DNA of 64,000 nt. It comes from Dermacentor variabilis (Eukaryota > Arthropoda > Arachnida > Ixodida > Ixodidae). The stretch covers positions 205,896,127-205,960,126 of the forward strand of contig NC_134569.1 of the NCBI RefSeq assembly GCF_050947875.1. The letters run 5' to 3'. Positions 46,141 through 57,286 of this stretch are shown piece by piece (positions within the stretch are counted from its first letter, which is position 1; every line of letters begins with the position of its first letter). Under the pieces are notes generated by a model. The model was not told where the DNA came from, ran no database searches, and was given only the letters and a program-made list of their open reading frames with translations. The translations under genes were made by a program, and so were the position numbers.

Positions 46141-47480
46141 ATGCCTCATGACTTCGAGCGTACGGAATCTTGGAAAAACGGTAACATAATCCTAATCCAT
46201 AAGAAAGAGGACGCCAAAGACTTGAAAAATGAGAGACCGATCTGCGAACTGTCCGTTGCCTACAAAGTATTTACTAAGGTAGTTGCAAATAGAATCAGGG
46301 ACACCTTAGACTTCCGTCAACCAAAGGACCCGGCAGGATTCCGTAAAGGCTACTTAACAATAGACCATATTCACACTAAAGATCAGGTGATAGAAAAATG
46401 TGCGGAATATAACCAACCTTGATATATAGGTTTCATTGATTACGAGAAAGCGTTTCATTCAGTCGAAACCTCAGCAGTCATGGAGGCATTGCGGAATCAG
46501 GGTGTAGACGAGCCGTATGTAAAAATACTGAAAGATATCTCTAACTGCTCCAAAGCCACCGTGGTCCTCGATAAAGAAAGCAACAAAATCCCAATAAAGA
46601 AAGGCGTCAGGCAGGGAGATACAATCTCTCCAATGCTATTCACAGCGTGTTTACAGGTGGTGTTCAGAGACCTGGATTGGGAAGAATTGGGGATAAGAGT
46701 TAATGGAGAATGCCTTAGTAACTTGCGATTGGCTGATGATATTGCCTTGCTTAGTTACTCATGGTACCAACTGCAATGCATGCTCACTGACCTGGAGGGG
46801 CAAAGACGAAGGGTGGGTCTTAAAATTATTCTGCAGAAAACTGAAGTAATGTTTAACAGTCTCGGAAGAGACAGCAGCTTACGATAGGTAGTGACGCACT
46901 GGAAGTGGTAAGGGAATACATCTGCTTAGGACAGGTAGTGACTGCGGATCCGGATCATGAGACGGAAATAATCAGAAGAATAAGAATGGGCTGGGGTGCG
47001 TTTGGCAGCCATTCTCAGATCATGAACAGCAGCTTGCCATTATCCCTCAAGAGAAAAGTTTATAACAGCTGTGTCTTACCAGTACTCACGTACGGGGCAG
47101 AAACCTGGAGGCTTACGAAAAGGGTTCTACTTAAATTGAGGACGACGCAACGAACTATGGAAAGAAGAATGATAAGTGTAACGTTAAGGGATAAGAAAAG
47201 AGCAGATTAGGTGAGGGAACAAACGCGAGTTAATGATATCTTACTTGAAATCAAGAAAAAAAATGGGGCATGGGCAGGACACGTAATGAGGAGGGAAGAT
47301 AACCGATGGTCATTAAGAGTTACGGAATGGATTCCAAGGGAACGGAAGCGAAGCAGAGCGCGGCAGAAAGTTAGGTGGGGGGATGAGATTAAGTTTGCAG
47401 GGACAACATGGCCACAATTAGTACATGACCGGGGTAGTTGTAGAAGTATGGGAACAGCCTTTGCTCTGCAGTGGGCGTAA
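46141..47480 (+). pseudogene. RTE ORF2, RT part
   Basis: Four frames (46141-46422, 46480-46887, 46905-47210 and 47211-47480) cover the RT palm to the C-terminus with in-frame stops or shifts near 46421, 46885 and 47209. Each block is well conserved, so the insertion is fairly recent compared with the other relics. The endonuclease is absent. Confidence 0.82.
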
Positions 47481-47486
47481 CCAGGC

Positions 47487-47518
<32 letters not shown>

Positions 47519-47530
47519 TTGATGATGATG
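47487..47530 (+). repeat. (TGA)n microsatellite, RTE tail
   Basis: Trinucleotide run with one interruption, at the 3' end of the RTE insertion. Confidence 0.95.
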
Positions 47531-48079
47531 TATTGCTAGCATGGCTTACACAGAATGATCGGGCCATTTAGCAATACGTAACGAGTGACTTCAATGCGAA
47601 ACAAGCCACGCGTCCTGTCACTTTGGACGGCACCATCACAACAGCTAGGCCATGCTTACGCTATAGCCAATGTCCGTGGCCCGCACAAAACAGATGAACG
47701 GGTTCAAACGGTCTCAAGGCGCGGCTGGATTCGCGCAGGTGTTACTAGAAGTAACACCCGTTCAGAAATTAAAATTTATTTCTTGCAAGTCCCTTATTCG
47801 GTATTACGTGCTAAGCTACCCATATGAATCACACCAACCAACTCAAACATTTGCGTTATTCTACTGGCGATAAAGGCGGCGCGGAAATGTGACAATGTCT
47901 GTCGAAATAAAGAAAAGCGATCGAATAAAGGATGTGATCCGCAGCCAGCGTTTCGACAAGAAGCTTTGCCTTTCCGACAACAGTGACGAAGACAAGCTCC
48001 CTTTTGGGAACACTGGCTCCACAGAGGATGTGTTCGACGAGCGTCCATTACTTCCAAGTGTCCGCCTTTCTGCCAATGT

Positions 48080-48155
48080 GCGCGGTGTGCGTAGAGGTAT
48101 AACACCCGCCTCGCGTGCAAGAGGTCCGTGGTTTGAATCCCGGTGCCGCGCAATT
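48080..48155 (+). other. tRNA-like head of the RTE fragment
   Basis: A GCGCGGT at 48080-48086 can pair with a GCCGCGC at about 48144-48150 as a 7-bp acceptor-like stem. Between them lie an A-box-like GTAGAGG, a CTCGCGT loop-like segment and GGTTTGAATCC, one base from the B-box consensus GGTTCGANTCC. The anticodon-like stem has mismatches, so it is not an intact tRNA gene. Tick genomes carry tRNA-derived SINEs, so a SINE-type head on a LINE is possible. Confidence 0.5.
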
Positions 48156-49925
48156 TTCCACCGGATTAAAAAAAAATCCGCGTGTTGATAAAATCGCATA
48201 AACAGGCCTGGATTGTGTCCTGATCCCGGTGACCAGAACCGGTAACGCGTTCCCTCACCAGCGCTGGATTGGCCTCCCTGGTGCAGTACTTGGCCACAAC
48301 CTCCTCTATGAACACGACAATCAAACCCCGGCCCTCAGTCCCCAACAGCTGCGAAGCAACTGACCACAGCGGGGGTCAGAACTGCGATGCAGCAGAGGGT
48401 GCTAGGAATCCCTGGCTCCCGAGAGGCCACCATTGAAACATGAACCTGGCATCGTTTAACGCTAGAACGTTATCTAGTGAGGCGAGTCTAGCAGTGCTAT
48501 TGGAGGAATTAGAGGAACTCAGTGAAGTTAGGAGGCCAAAAGAAGCATATACAGTGCTGAAAAGCCGGCACATCCTGTGCTACCGGGGCTTAGGAAAGAG
48601 GCGAAAACTAGGAGTCGGATTCTTGATTAATAGGAATATAGCTGGTAACATACAGGAATTCTATAGCATTAGCGAGAGGGTGGCAGGTCTTCTTGTGAAA
48701 CTTAATAAGAGGTACAAAATGAAGGTTGTGCAGGTCTACGCCCCTACATTCAGTCATGATGACCTGGAAGTCGAAAGCTTCTATGAAGACGTGGAATCGG
48801 CGATGGGTAAAGTCAAAACGAAATACACTGATGGGCGACTTCAATGCCAAGGTAGGCAAGAAGCAGGCTGGAGACAAGGCAGTGGGGGAATATGGCATAG
48901 GCACTAGGAATAGCAGGTGAGAGTTATTAGTAGAGTTTGCGGAACAGAATAATATGCGGATAATGAATACCTTCTTCCGCAAGCGGGATAGCCGAAAGTG
49001 GACGTGAAGGAGCCCGAACGGCGAGACTAGCAATGAAATAGACTTCATACTCTGCGCTAACCCTAGCATCATACAAAATGTGGACGTGCTCAGCAAGGTG
49101 CGCTGCAGTGACCATAGGATGGTAAGAACTCGAATCAGCATAGACCTGAGGAGGGAACGGAAGAAACTGCTACATAAGAAGCCGATCAATGAGTTAGCGG
49201 TAAGAGGGAAAATAGAGGAATTCCAGATCAAGCTACAGAACAGGTATTCGGCTTTGACTCAGGAAGAGGACCTTAGTGTTGAAGCAATGAGCAACAATCT
49301 TCTGGGCATCATTATGAAGTGTGCAATAGAAGTCGGTGGTAACTCCGTTAGACAGGATACCAGTAAGCTATCGCAGGAGACGAAAGATCTGATCAAGAAA
49401 CGGCAATGTATGAAAGCCTCTAACCCTTACCGGTAAAATAGAACTGTCAGAACTTTCGAAGTTAATCAACAAGCGGAAGACAGCTGACATAAGGAAGTAT
49501 AATATGGATAGAATTGAAAATGCTCTAAGGAACGGAGGAAGCCTAAAAGCAGTGAAGAAAAAACTAGGAATTGGCAAGAATCAGTTGTATATGTTAAGAG
49601 ACAAAGCTGGCAATATCATTACTTATATGGGTGAGATAGTTCAAGTGGCTGAGGAGTTCTATAGGGATTTATACAGTACCAGTGGCACCCACGACGATAA
49701 TGGAAGAGAGAATAGTCTAGAGGAATTCGAAATCTCACAGGTAACGCCGGAGGAAGAAAAGAAGGCCTTGGGAGCTATGCAAAGGGGGAAGGCAGCTGGG
49801 GAGGATCAGGTAACAGCAGATTTGTTGAAGGAAGGTGGGCAGATTGTTCTAAAGAAACTGGCCACCCTGTATACGCAATGCCTCATGACTTTGAGCGTAC
49901 CGGAATCTTGGAAAAACTCTAACAT
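48098..49925 (+). mobile_element. RTE LINE 5' part, truncated at the 3' end
   Basis: After the tRNA-like head and a 5' region, the frame from 48440 begins MNLASFNARTLSS. It continues with RRKLGVGFLINRN and KVVQVYAPTFSHDD, then MGDFNAKVGKKQAGD in a second frame (48726-48920): apurinic-type endonuclease motifs. The linker and the start of RT follow to 49920 (KAAGEDQVTADLLKEGG). The element stops in mid-RT and copy 1-type flank resumes. LINE insertions are normally truncated at the 5' end, so this 3' loss points to a deletion. Confidence 0.85.
48440..49914 (+). pseudogene. RTE ORF2, endonuclease and linker
   Basis: Frames at 48440-48907, 48726-48920, 49080-49436 and 49504-49914 follow one another. 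The SDHRMV motif at about 49109 is the C-terminal endonuclease histidine motif. Breaks at about 48850 and 48915-49020 and a stop at 49434 disable it. Confidence 0.82.
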
Positions 49926-51216
49926 AGGTTCAGTAATGGTCCAGAGATATAAACGCCGTGGTGCGGCTCGGTGGATAAGGGGTTCCGCTGCTAAGCACGC
50001 AGTGGCACCTTCAATTGCCTGCTGCGGTAGGTTGAAATCAGGTTCGCTTTGAAACAACTGTACGGAAATGTAAGAAACGCTCGTGCCCTTGAATTTGTGT
50101 GCAGTTTAATCAACTGTAGGTAGTATAAACTATAACGATGCCGTCCACTACCGCGTAGCTCATAATGCCCTACCTGACGACTCTCTTTATTTCAGGGTGA
50201 CACTCCCGAACTCCACCCAAAAATCCCCTATTGCAATGACACGGCCATAAACCTCCCAAATATTACACCATATCAAACGCAAAAAATAATAAAAAAGAAC
50301 AACGTCATGCAGCACAGCCGCATCTAATCCTTCTTATGAGCTAGGAAGCTAGCTGAAGTGAGACTTAAATGTGCGGCCGGTGTAGGTACAGTGCAGGCTT
50401 AACTGAATTCGCTTCGGATCGACAGCTGTGTTGGGGAATGCGTTGCACAATGACAGTTTTTTGGGTCAGCTTCGCGGCTGTAGAATATTGTTATGCGATG
50501 AAATCTGTTGCTAGCGGGAAGGAGCCACTTTCAAAAGACACTCCCCCCGTTCCTTAACTACGCACGTGTGCACATGCGGTATGCGATCAGAATAGGAGCC
50601 GCGGGAAGTTTATAACTGTACTAACAGCCATTCATCGCTATGTTTCTGACGTTTCTGTCAGCTGGAAATTAAAAACAGCGTTTCATTTCTATTGTCGTCG
50701 TCGTCTTGCTCCCCTCTCATTTTTAGAATACCATACTCACGGGAACCGCACGCATTTTCAGACTGCACTATCATAGGGATCGGCCGACATTTTTATGCTG
50801 CACTATTCTCGAGCTGGGCAGTCCAGTAACACGATATGGAAAGGTGCGGTAACTTGCTGAGAAAGTAATTGTCAATAAATTCGAATATAACAAGACGATT
50901 TGCTTTGAAACCACGCAACAACTGCCTTGCTCTCGTTGCTTCAAGTGTGAACAAAATCTCACGGATTTCTGCGTAACCTGCACGAAGCGCTGCTGCCTAC
51001 ATGTTCAGTTAATTCTTCAGAAAATTAAATGACAGGTAAATGCTTGCACATTCCACTCTGTTGCTTTTTAGTCTTTATTTGGCGCTGTTCAGTATTGTCA
51101 CATAGCTTTCCACACCGCCGAACTCATGGGCTTCATAAACAGCGCTTAATGGATCAGGCTGTCCAGAACGAAAGCTACCTCGATCAAATTTTAAGTAAAG
51201 CGGCCAGCTCACTCAC

Positions 51217-51684
51217 CCCTGCCTGAGGCTGGTCTTCAGCAGCGACCGCGTGGTGCGACTCGAAAGTCAAAGGCAACACGCGTAGGTGCTCGTCCGTCTC
51301 CTCGACCTCTTCGGGAACGGCGGCTGTTGCCCTAATCTGCGTGGCCTCCGCCTTGTGCTTCCGGCCTGTGGTCTTGTGCTTCGACATCTTGGCCCGATGT
51401 GCAGCGGCTATGGTGCCTGCTCCACCCGCCGGCAGGTGGGCATGCTCTTGCAGCGGCTGCGTGAGAAGCACCTCTGTAAGTTTGGGCACCGCTGGAGCTG
51501 CAAATCCTGCGCCAGGATCTTGGGCAAGCAGTCCCGGAGCGGGAGCATCTGGTACCGCTGCTACCCCATGCTGCAGCACTTGCGGTGCAGACTCCTGCCT
51601 CTCGCCTCTTGTGGCGAGGAGGGCAGGTTGTGGAGGCTGTGGAGGCTGTGCTCCTGCACCTGTGGGGCCTTGCTTTGCAGCCAT
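51217..51684 (-). CDS. Gene B exon 1: Ala/Pro/Gln-rich N-terminal region
   Basis: The start at 51684 opens MAAKQGPTGAGAQPPQPPQP and runs 156 codons to a GGG|GTGAGT donor, ending in phase 0 to match exon 2. The full inferred protein is 327 residues. There is no cleavable signal. It has an Ala/Pro/Gln-rich segment, a basic patch (KMSKHKTTGRKHKAE), then an acidic EEVEETDE segment. The frame is open 31 codons upstream, but the start shared with gene A is preferred. The sequence just before the ATG (CTCTGCAG) could be an acceptor of an upstream noncoding exon. Confidence 0.62.
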
Positions 51685-52227
51685 CTCGCTGCAGAGGATA
51701 ACACTTGTCTTCAGCAACGGTGGTGCTGCAAACGTTGCTGGCTTCTTCTTCCTCTGTCTCGAATGCCACGCGCACACGAAGGAAATTGATGATGGCTGGA
51801 AAGATATCGGTGTGCCTGGAAAATCGGTTAAGTAGAAAGATGACAGGGAGGGTATAAAGAGCTTTATTAAACCTCAGCGGCCTGCATTCACAAAAAAAAC
51901 CACTTTCGCCACAATTCATATCCCCACAGACATAATGAGCAACGTTCTACACCAATAATTAGAAGGTAGCAGTCGTCGTAATAAAGCTCAATAGGAGCTA
52001 TAGAATAAAGATAGCACAAGCCTCAGTTCCAACCTCTAGTCATGGTGATGAAGAAACAGAACAGTTTGATGAAGATGTTTAATTAGCAATGACCTTGTCT
52101 GTGCCTGAGCTACCTAACACTTGTACTGGTCAAGTAGCTGGCGGTTTTCCTTTAATCTGTGTCTTCTAAGGGATTGTCTTTGACCATTTGTTTCAATATC
52201 CGTTACCTTGCCAGAGTAATGTCCTAT
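51685..52227. other. Upstream of gene B and 5' flank of ORF1, unassigned
   Basis: Shared with 9890-10190 and 10346-10767 of copy 1. No promoter motif was confidently identified for gene B. Confidence 0.4.
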
Positions 52228-53635
52228 TTCTCTGCAATGTCACTCTCATCGGCAGGCCAGGAGGCTTCCACCTGGCCGGCTTCTGTTCCTAACTCTGATT
52301 TGCCGGTGGAGCTTTTCTTACGCAATGGGAGGAACAGTGTACCTGTCGCTTTGATTCCGAGTCATGGCGGAGGGATTAGCGTGCAGAATACCAAGGCAAT
52401 TCAAACCGAAATCCGCATGGCCTCGGCCAATTTTAAACAAATCGCCTAGTTTCGACAGTTTGGCTGAGGGGGCATTCTTTGCTGCACGTCAGACCAGGCT
52501 TGTGTTCAAGATTTACTGAAGTGCGATATTTTTGCGACACATCCGGTGAGCAGACTCATTCCTTGTCACCTTCCATGTACCAAAGGCCTAGTTCGCGGTG
52601 TCGACATAAGTCTATGTCCGGCAGAAATTTTGGAAATGTGTTCCGCGGCAGGCGGGATGTCTGTGTATCGTTGCAGCCGCGTCGTTGATAATAAGTGCGC
52701 TCACAAAGAAACAGTCATTGCTACTTTTGCTGAAATCAACCCCCATCGGAAAACAAAGCATGGCCATTTGTACACCGAGTAGAGCCTGTATCACCTCGTG
52801 TTCTTCAGTGTCTGAAGTGCTGGCGGTTCGGGCACTCCAGAAAAGGTTGCAAGTACAACACACGATGCCGAATTTGTGGAAAATGCGATAATTCAAATGA
52901 CTGTTGTTCCCACAATGAGTCCTGCTGCCTTTCCAGTCATCCGCACCCTGCCGATGAGCTTAATTGCCCTGCAAGGTCAAAAGAAGTGCATATCACTGAA
53001 ATAATTTAAGACGTCGATGCTATCGTCGTGAGGCCATTGGAGAAATTCAGAGCAGGACTCAAGGGTATGCTGGTACAACTGCCCGTCAAACTCTGTGCAT
53101 AGAAATAGAAATGTGTGTCATAGAAATGGTGAGTTTTGTCACAACGCGCACCATTGCCTTTTCTACGTAAGCTTCCACAGCCTCAATCTCTGAGGCTGTG
53201 GAAGCTTACGTAGAAAAGGCGTTGGAGAAAGCAATGGTGCGCCTTGTGACAAAACTCACCGAATCCCTTGTTCAAGTGCTGTCCTCACAACTACCTGAGT
53301 GGCTTGAACTAACTAATAAAGCCAATATTGAGGATTCGGTGACGAGTCTTACGCGTAGTCCACCGATTGAAATATCGACCGCACAGCCATTTACGAATAA
53401 CGATTCATCAAAGCCATCAACTGCTGAGAAAGTCGACCACATCTGCCTCTCTGACACAAATAGGATTGAAAATCAAGATGTAGATATGCGCCCACGATCT
53501 GTTAAACCAACAAGATCACCGACAGAGGAAATATCTAGCTCTACCACCAACCGCAAGAGAAAAAAGCACGTTAAAGAGATTCCGACTAAGAAGGGCTTCT
53601 TAAAAGAGAGCATTTCGTTCATTATTCATTTATAA
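52228..53635 (+). pseudogene. Orphan LINE ORF1, copy 2
   Basis: Same layout as copy 1. The start at 52228 gives MSLSSAGQEAS, stopping at 52447-52449. Knuckles follow near 52811-52906, now split by a 1-base shift. The C-terminal frame at 53198-53635 is longer and ends with a basic NRKRKKHVKEIPTKK stretch that copy 1 has lost. A palindrome interrupts it at 53128-53260. Confidence 0.72.
53128..53260. repeat. Large imperfect palindrome, copy 2 only
   Basis: The left arm 53128-53185 (58 bases) is the reverse complement of 53191-53260 (70 bases) with one mismatch and one 12-base gap. The spacer is ATCTC. The right arm is the ancestral ORF1 sequence, also present in copy 1 at 11648-11717. The left arm and about 25 bases before it have no counterpart in copy 1. 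Confidence 0.93.
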
Positions 53636-53799
53636 GTGACAACATGGACATCTCAAAGGCAATGATTTCCTTAAAATGAACAGTTCAAGGTGCTAATTGT
53701 GACTGCACAAAGACCACCTATGGTATATCCAATCATGACCATGCGTTCTGAAAAAGTGAATTAAGTTCACAAATAAATGCATATTATTGACGTTGTAGA

Positions 53800-54355
53800 G
53801 ATATAAACATAGTCGAAGCGCTTCTTTCTCTAAAAGAGCAAGTGGTTTCATTTTATATTTCGCACTTCCGGTAAACAAAGCACAGCAAAATTCTACAATC
53901 GGTCGTCCGTGCTTACGCTATATTGTTATTATTGTGTTATTTCGCATATCAGAACGCCGTTTACTGATCCTGCGTAGTATACCTACGGTTCGTCTCCCTT
54001 TCGTTGCAATATTTGCTATGTGAGAACACCAGGTAAATTCTCCGTCATATGTGATACCCATGTACTTAAGTGACTCTACCTTTAGCATGGTTCTTTGATG
54101 ATATACTAAGGATAACTGCATTGGCGCGGAAACGGAAAGACAAGGTCTAATTTTTTGTTTAGGTTTACTGAAGGATCAATATTGGGAAGCCAGGTCTCTA
54201 GCTTACGAAGGTATGCTTTCAAAAACATGGCGACGGAAATTGAAGTCTGCCTAAGAGCATTCATGTCTCTTGTTGCCTGAAAAAAAAACGATGCCGTCTC
54301 CATAGACATACACATGACCATCCTGACGTAGTGGGACTCAACTCATCAGCACGGT
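53800..54355 (-). pseudogene. LINE RT C-terminal relic, copy 2 of 12240-12838
   Basis: Fragments at 53693-53878 (KYKMKPLALLEKEALRLCL), 53918-54121 and 54106-54321 match copy 1. About 113 bases at its lower end are deleted. Confidence 0.62.
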
Positions 54356-55440
54356 ACATCGTCATCATCACCCTATTTTATGACCACTGCAAAACTAAAG
54401 CCTCTCCATGCGATGTCCCATTATACCTGTCCCGCGCCAACCGATCCCAACTAGTGTCCCCGCGAATTTCTTAATTTCATCGCCCCACCTATTGTTCTGC
54501 CATCCTCGACTGCGTTTCCCTTGCCTTGGTACCTATTCTGTAACCCTATTGGTCCACCGGTTATCTATCCTACGCGTTGCATATCCTGCCCAGCTCCATT
54601 TCGTTCTGTTATAGTCAATTCCAATATCGGCTATTTCCGTTTGCTCTCTCATCCACACAGCTCTCTTCCTGTCTCCTAACGTTATGCCTAACATTCTTCG
54701 TTGCATCCCTCTTTGCGCGGTCTTTAAATTATTTTCGAGCTTCTTTGTCAGTCTCCAAGTTTACATTTCAGCACCAATATAATGCATTGATTGTACACGT
54801 TCTTTTTAATGATAAGGGTAAGCTTCCAGTCAGGGTCTGAGAATGTCTGCCGAATGCGCTCCAACTCATTTTAATTCTTCTGTAAATTTCCTTCTCATTA
54901 TCAGAGTCCCCTGCGAGTAATTCACCTAGGTAAACGTGCTCCTTCACAGACTCTAGAGGCTGACTGGCGATCCTGAACTCTTGTTTTCTTGCCGCGCTAT
55001 CGATCATTATCTGCCTCTTCTGCATATTAATCTTAAACCCCAGTCTTGTACTCTCCGCTTTAAGGTCCTCAATCATTTGTTGCAATTCCCACCAGTCTTG
55101 CCGAACAGGACAGTCATCTGCAAAGCTCAGGTTGCTGAGATATTCGCCCTTGATTTTGTTCTCTTAATACCTCCCCTTAATACCTTGAATACTTTTTCGA
55201 AGCGCACAGTGAATGGCATTGGAGAGGTTGTGTCGCCATGTCTTGTACAGGCGAATGAACAACCCCTTGGGGCACCCTTCTTACCTCCTACAATTTTCTC
55301 GAAGACGCACCGTTTTGAAGAGCAATATATGTTCTGTTTAAATTCGGTAATCTATGCCGTTATATATTTAGGAAAAGTGAAGGACTAATCTATCCAGTAG
55401 CAGTGGGTACTCGACGCTGTCGTAAGCTTTTGCTATGTCA
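54356..55440 (-). mobile_element. RTE LINE, 5'-truncated, copy 2 of 12841-13935
   Basis: Reads RT palm remains and LGFKINMQKRQIMIDSAARK at 54768-55085. The 3' end lies near 54356 with a shortened trinucleotide run. It shares the same insertion point as copy 1. Confidence 0.78.
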
Positions 55441-56110
55441 AAAGTCGCTAACTGCGGTCACCTGCTTTACTCTGCTTCGTCCTCTTCTCTTCCAGAGCCC
55501 GCTTTGCGAGAGCCCGAACCCAGGGTCACGTCATCAAGTTCAGCGCTGTGTTCCCACGCGCCTGGTGTGGAGGTCGCGCAATCTCATGTTCCTAAGATGC
55601 GTTGAAGCTAAAGCCAGCACGAAGCGTGCGCTTGTCGCTGCTGTTGTTCTTCATCACGCCTGCATTCTAAGAGCGAATGTCGGCCGCCATTAAGTGAGAT
55701 CTGTTCACGTTTGCTTGTGTGCGCTTGTTAGGAAGAATCATGCTTGTCAATTTATTTAGCAAGCGAATATTAACTGATATATATACCGCCGATAACACTG
55801 CTAACGAGACTTCGTACCGGTGTCTAATTATTCGTGAACCATTGAACTAGAACCATTGCGGAACTCGAAAAATTGCGAACCATCGTTATCGATGGTTCGC
55901 CTTTTGAAAGAAACTGTACATTATGTTATTTTGCATTTCTTTGATTCTTCTCCAAAATTTCTGTAGTCTTTAGTAAAAAGTAAACGTAATTTCTGATGAC
56001 ATGCGACCTCCACATCGCTTATGCCCGTCATCACAGCAACAGCAAACACAGTGCCAAAATTAGCATTATCAACGAAAGTTATATATGTATACATATAGTA
56101 ATATATGTAC
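55441..56110. other. Unassigned, counterpart of 13936-14629
   Basis: No gene was recognised. Contains the TATATGTATA-type stretch near 56085-56110. Confidence 0.4.
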
Positions 56111-56320
56111 ATGGAGCGACGCTTGTTAGGCCCGAGTACTCGGTGTCGAACCAGCCAAGGCACACACCCGATGATGACGATCACACACGTAATTGAAGAT
56201 GAGGATCGATTATAGTAGGATGCTGATAATAATATGCACATCAAGAAGGCCAGCGTAATAAACGCCTACGCCAATTTCCCCCCCCCCCCGCCACGTGAAA
56301 GCGGCCATCCTGACCGCAAG

Positions 56321-57286
56321 TCAAAGCGACGAAGTACTCCGCGTGAAGGGTTTCATGCCGGAGACGTGAACGACCTCGGTGCTGCGAAAACGTTGGTCCG
56401 ATGCAGCGGCAACAGGAGTCACGCGATAAATGACGGGTGATGTCTGCTCCATGACTATGTATGGCCCGATGAATCGCGGTTGGAACTTGTCGCACAAACC
56501 ACGAGTGCAAAGGCGCGTGAACAGATGTACCTCGTCACCAGGTCGGAAGGACACAACCGGATGGATTGTGTAATAAATGATTTCCCGATCTTAGTTGCCT
56601 GGCCGTTTGCGCGGGCACGCTGGCGACATTGAGCGAGTTGTGAAACGAAGTCTTCGCTAGACGATGTAGATGGGTTGACAGGAGCATGGAAGAAGGAAAC
56701 CTCGAGAAGGGAGGAAAGTGACCGTCCGTTAACTACGTAAAATGGCGAGTAGTCGGTGGTGCGCTGAACGGCCCTGTTGTAGGTGAAAGTTAGGAATGGT
56801 AGAAGCTTCCGCCAAATTTTGTTGCCAGGTGGAATATACAAGGCGATCATATCGGCAAGCATGCGATGAAATCGTTCTGTGAAGCCGTTAGTCTGTGCAT
56901 GGTAGCTCGAAGCTGTTTTATGGGTGGAACCAGAGGCATGCAGGACTTCGTTTTAAAGTTGAAAAGCTTTTCTGCGGTCTTTCAGTAATGTAGAGATATT
57001 AATAACTTATCTATGTTTGAATGATAGCTTGAAGGGCGAAGTCGGTAAATTCCAAAGCCTAGCCACTGATCACTGATGTTGTCCCAGCATAGCGCGTAAG
57101 GTGCTCGATGGCGGTCACTATCCAGTGATGCCGGGCGGCACTAACAGCGAGAGCCCCGTAAAGGCCAATACCAACAACTTCAAATGGTGCGGTGGGACAC
57201 GGACAACGCAGTAATTCACCGGCAGGAGCCGAGGTTGGGAGTGTGCGACGCTGACACGGAGAACAAGAATCGACGTACCTCGCCAC
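56321..57286 (-). pseudogene. Gypsy integrase relic, copy 2
   Basis: Zinc-end and core start at 57059-57286 (YVDSCSPCQRRTLPTSAP). The core remainder is at 56455-56862 and the C-terminal GDEV segment at 56321-56554. A 31-base patch at 56988-57018 replaces 23 bases of integrase sequence found in copy 1. Confidence 0.78.

Larger units (their letters stand above)
45826..47531 (+). mobile_element. RTE LINE, 5'-truncated, with target-site duplication
   Basis: Flanked by ATTGCTA at 45819-45825 and 47532-47538. Copy 1 has the site once (near 7588). The RT palm (PAGFRKGYLTIDHI, VRQGDTISPMLFTACL), LRLADDIALL (the active site reads LADD) and the C-terminal VLTYGAETWRLTK and WAGHVMRREDNRW segments are readable. 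The 3' end is (TGA)n at 47487-47530. A few stops interrupt it. It overlaps in sequence by about 345 bases with the end of the fragment at 48098-49925. Confidence 0.88.
45782..51216 (-). other. Inferred intron of gene B
   Basis: GT donor at 51216-51215 and AG acceptor at 45783-45782. It is 3.5 kb longer than in gene A because of two RTE fragments lying in the opposite orientation to the gene. The remaining parts (47540-48097 and 49926-51190) match the gene A intron and hold no recognised gene. Confidence 0.55.

Noticed and set aside
48080..48155. A functional tRNA-Ala gene
   Set aside because: The acceptor-like stem and B-box are good, but the anticodon-like and T stems have mismatches, and it directly precedes LINE 5' sequence.
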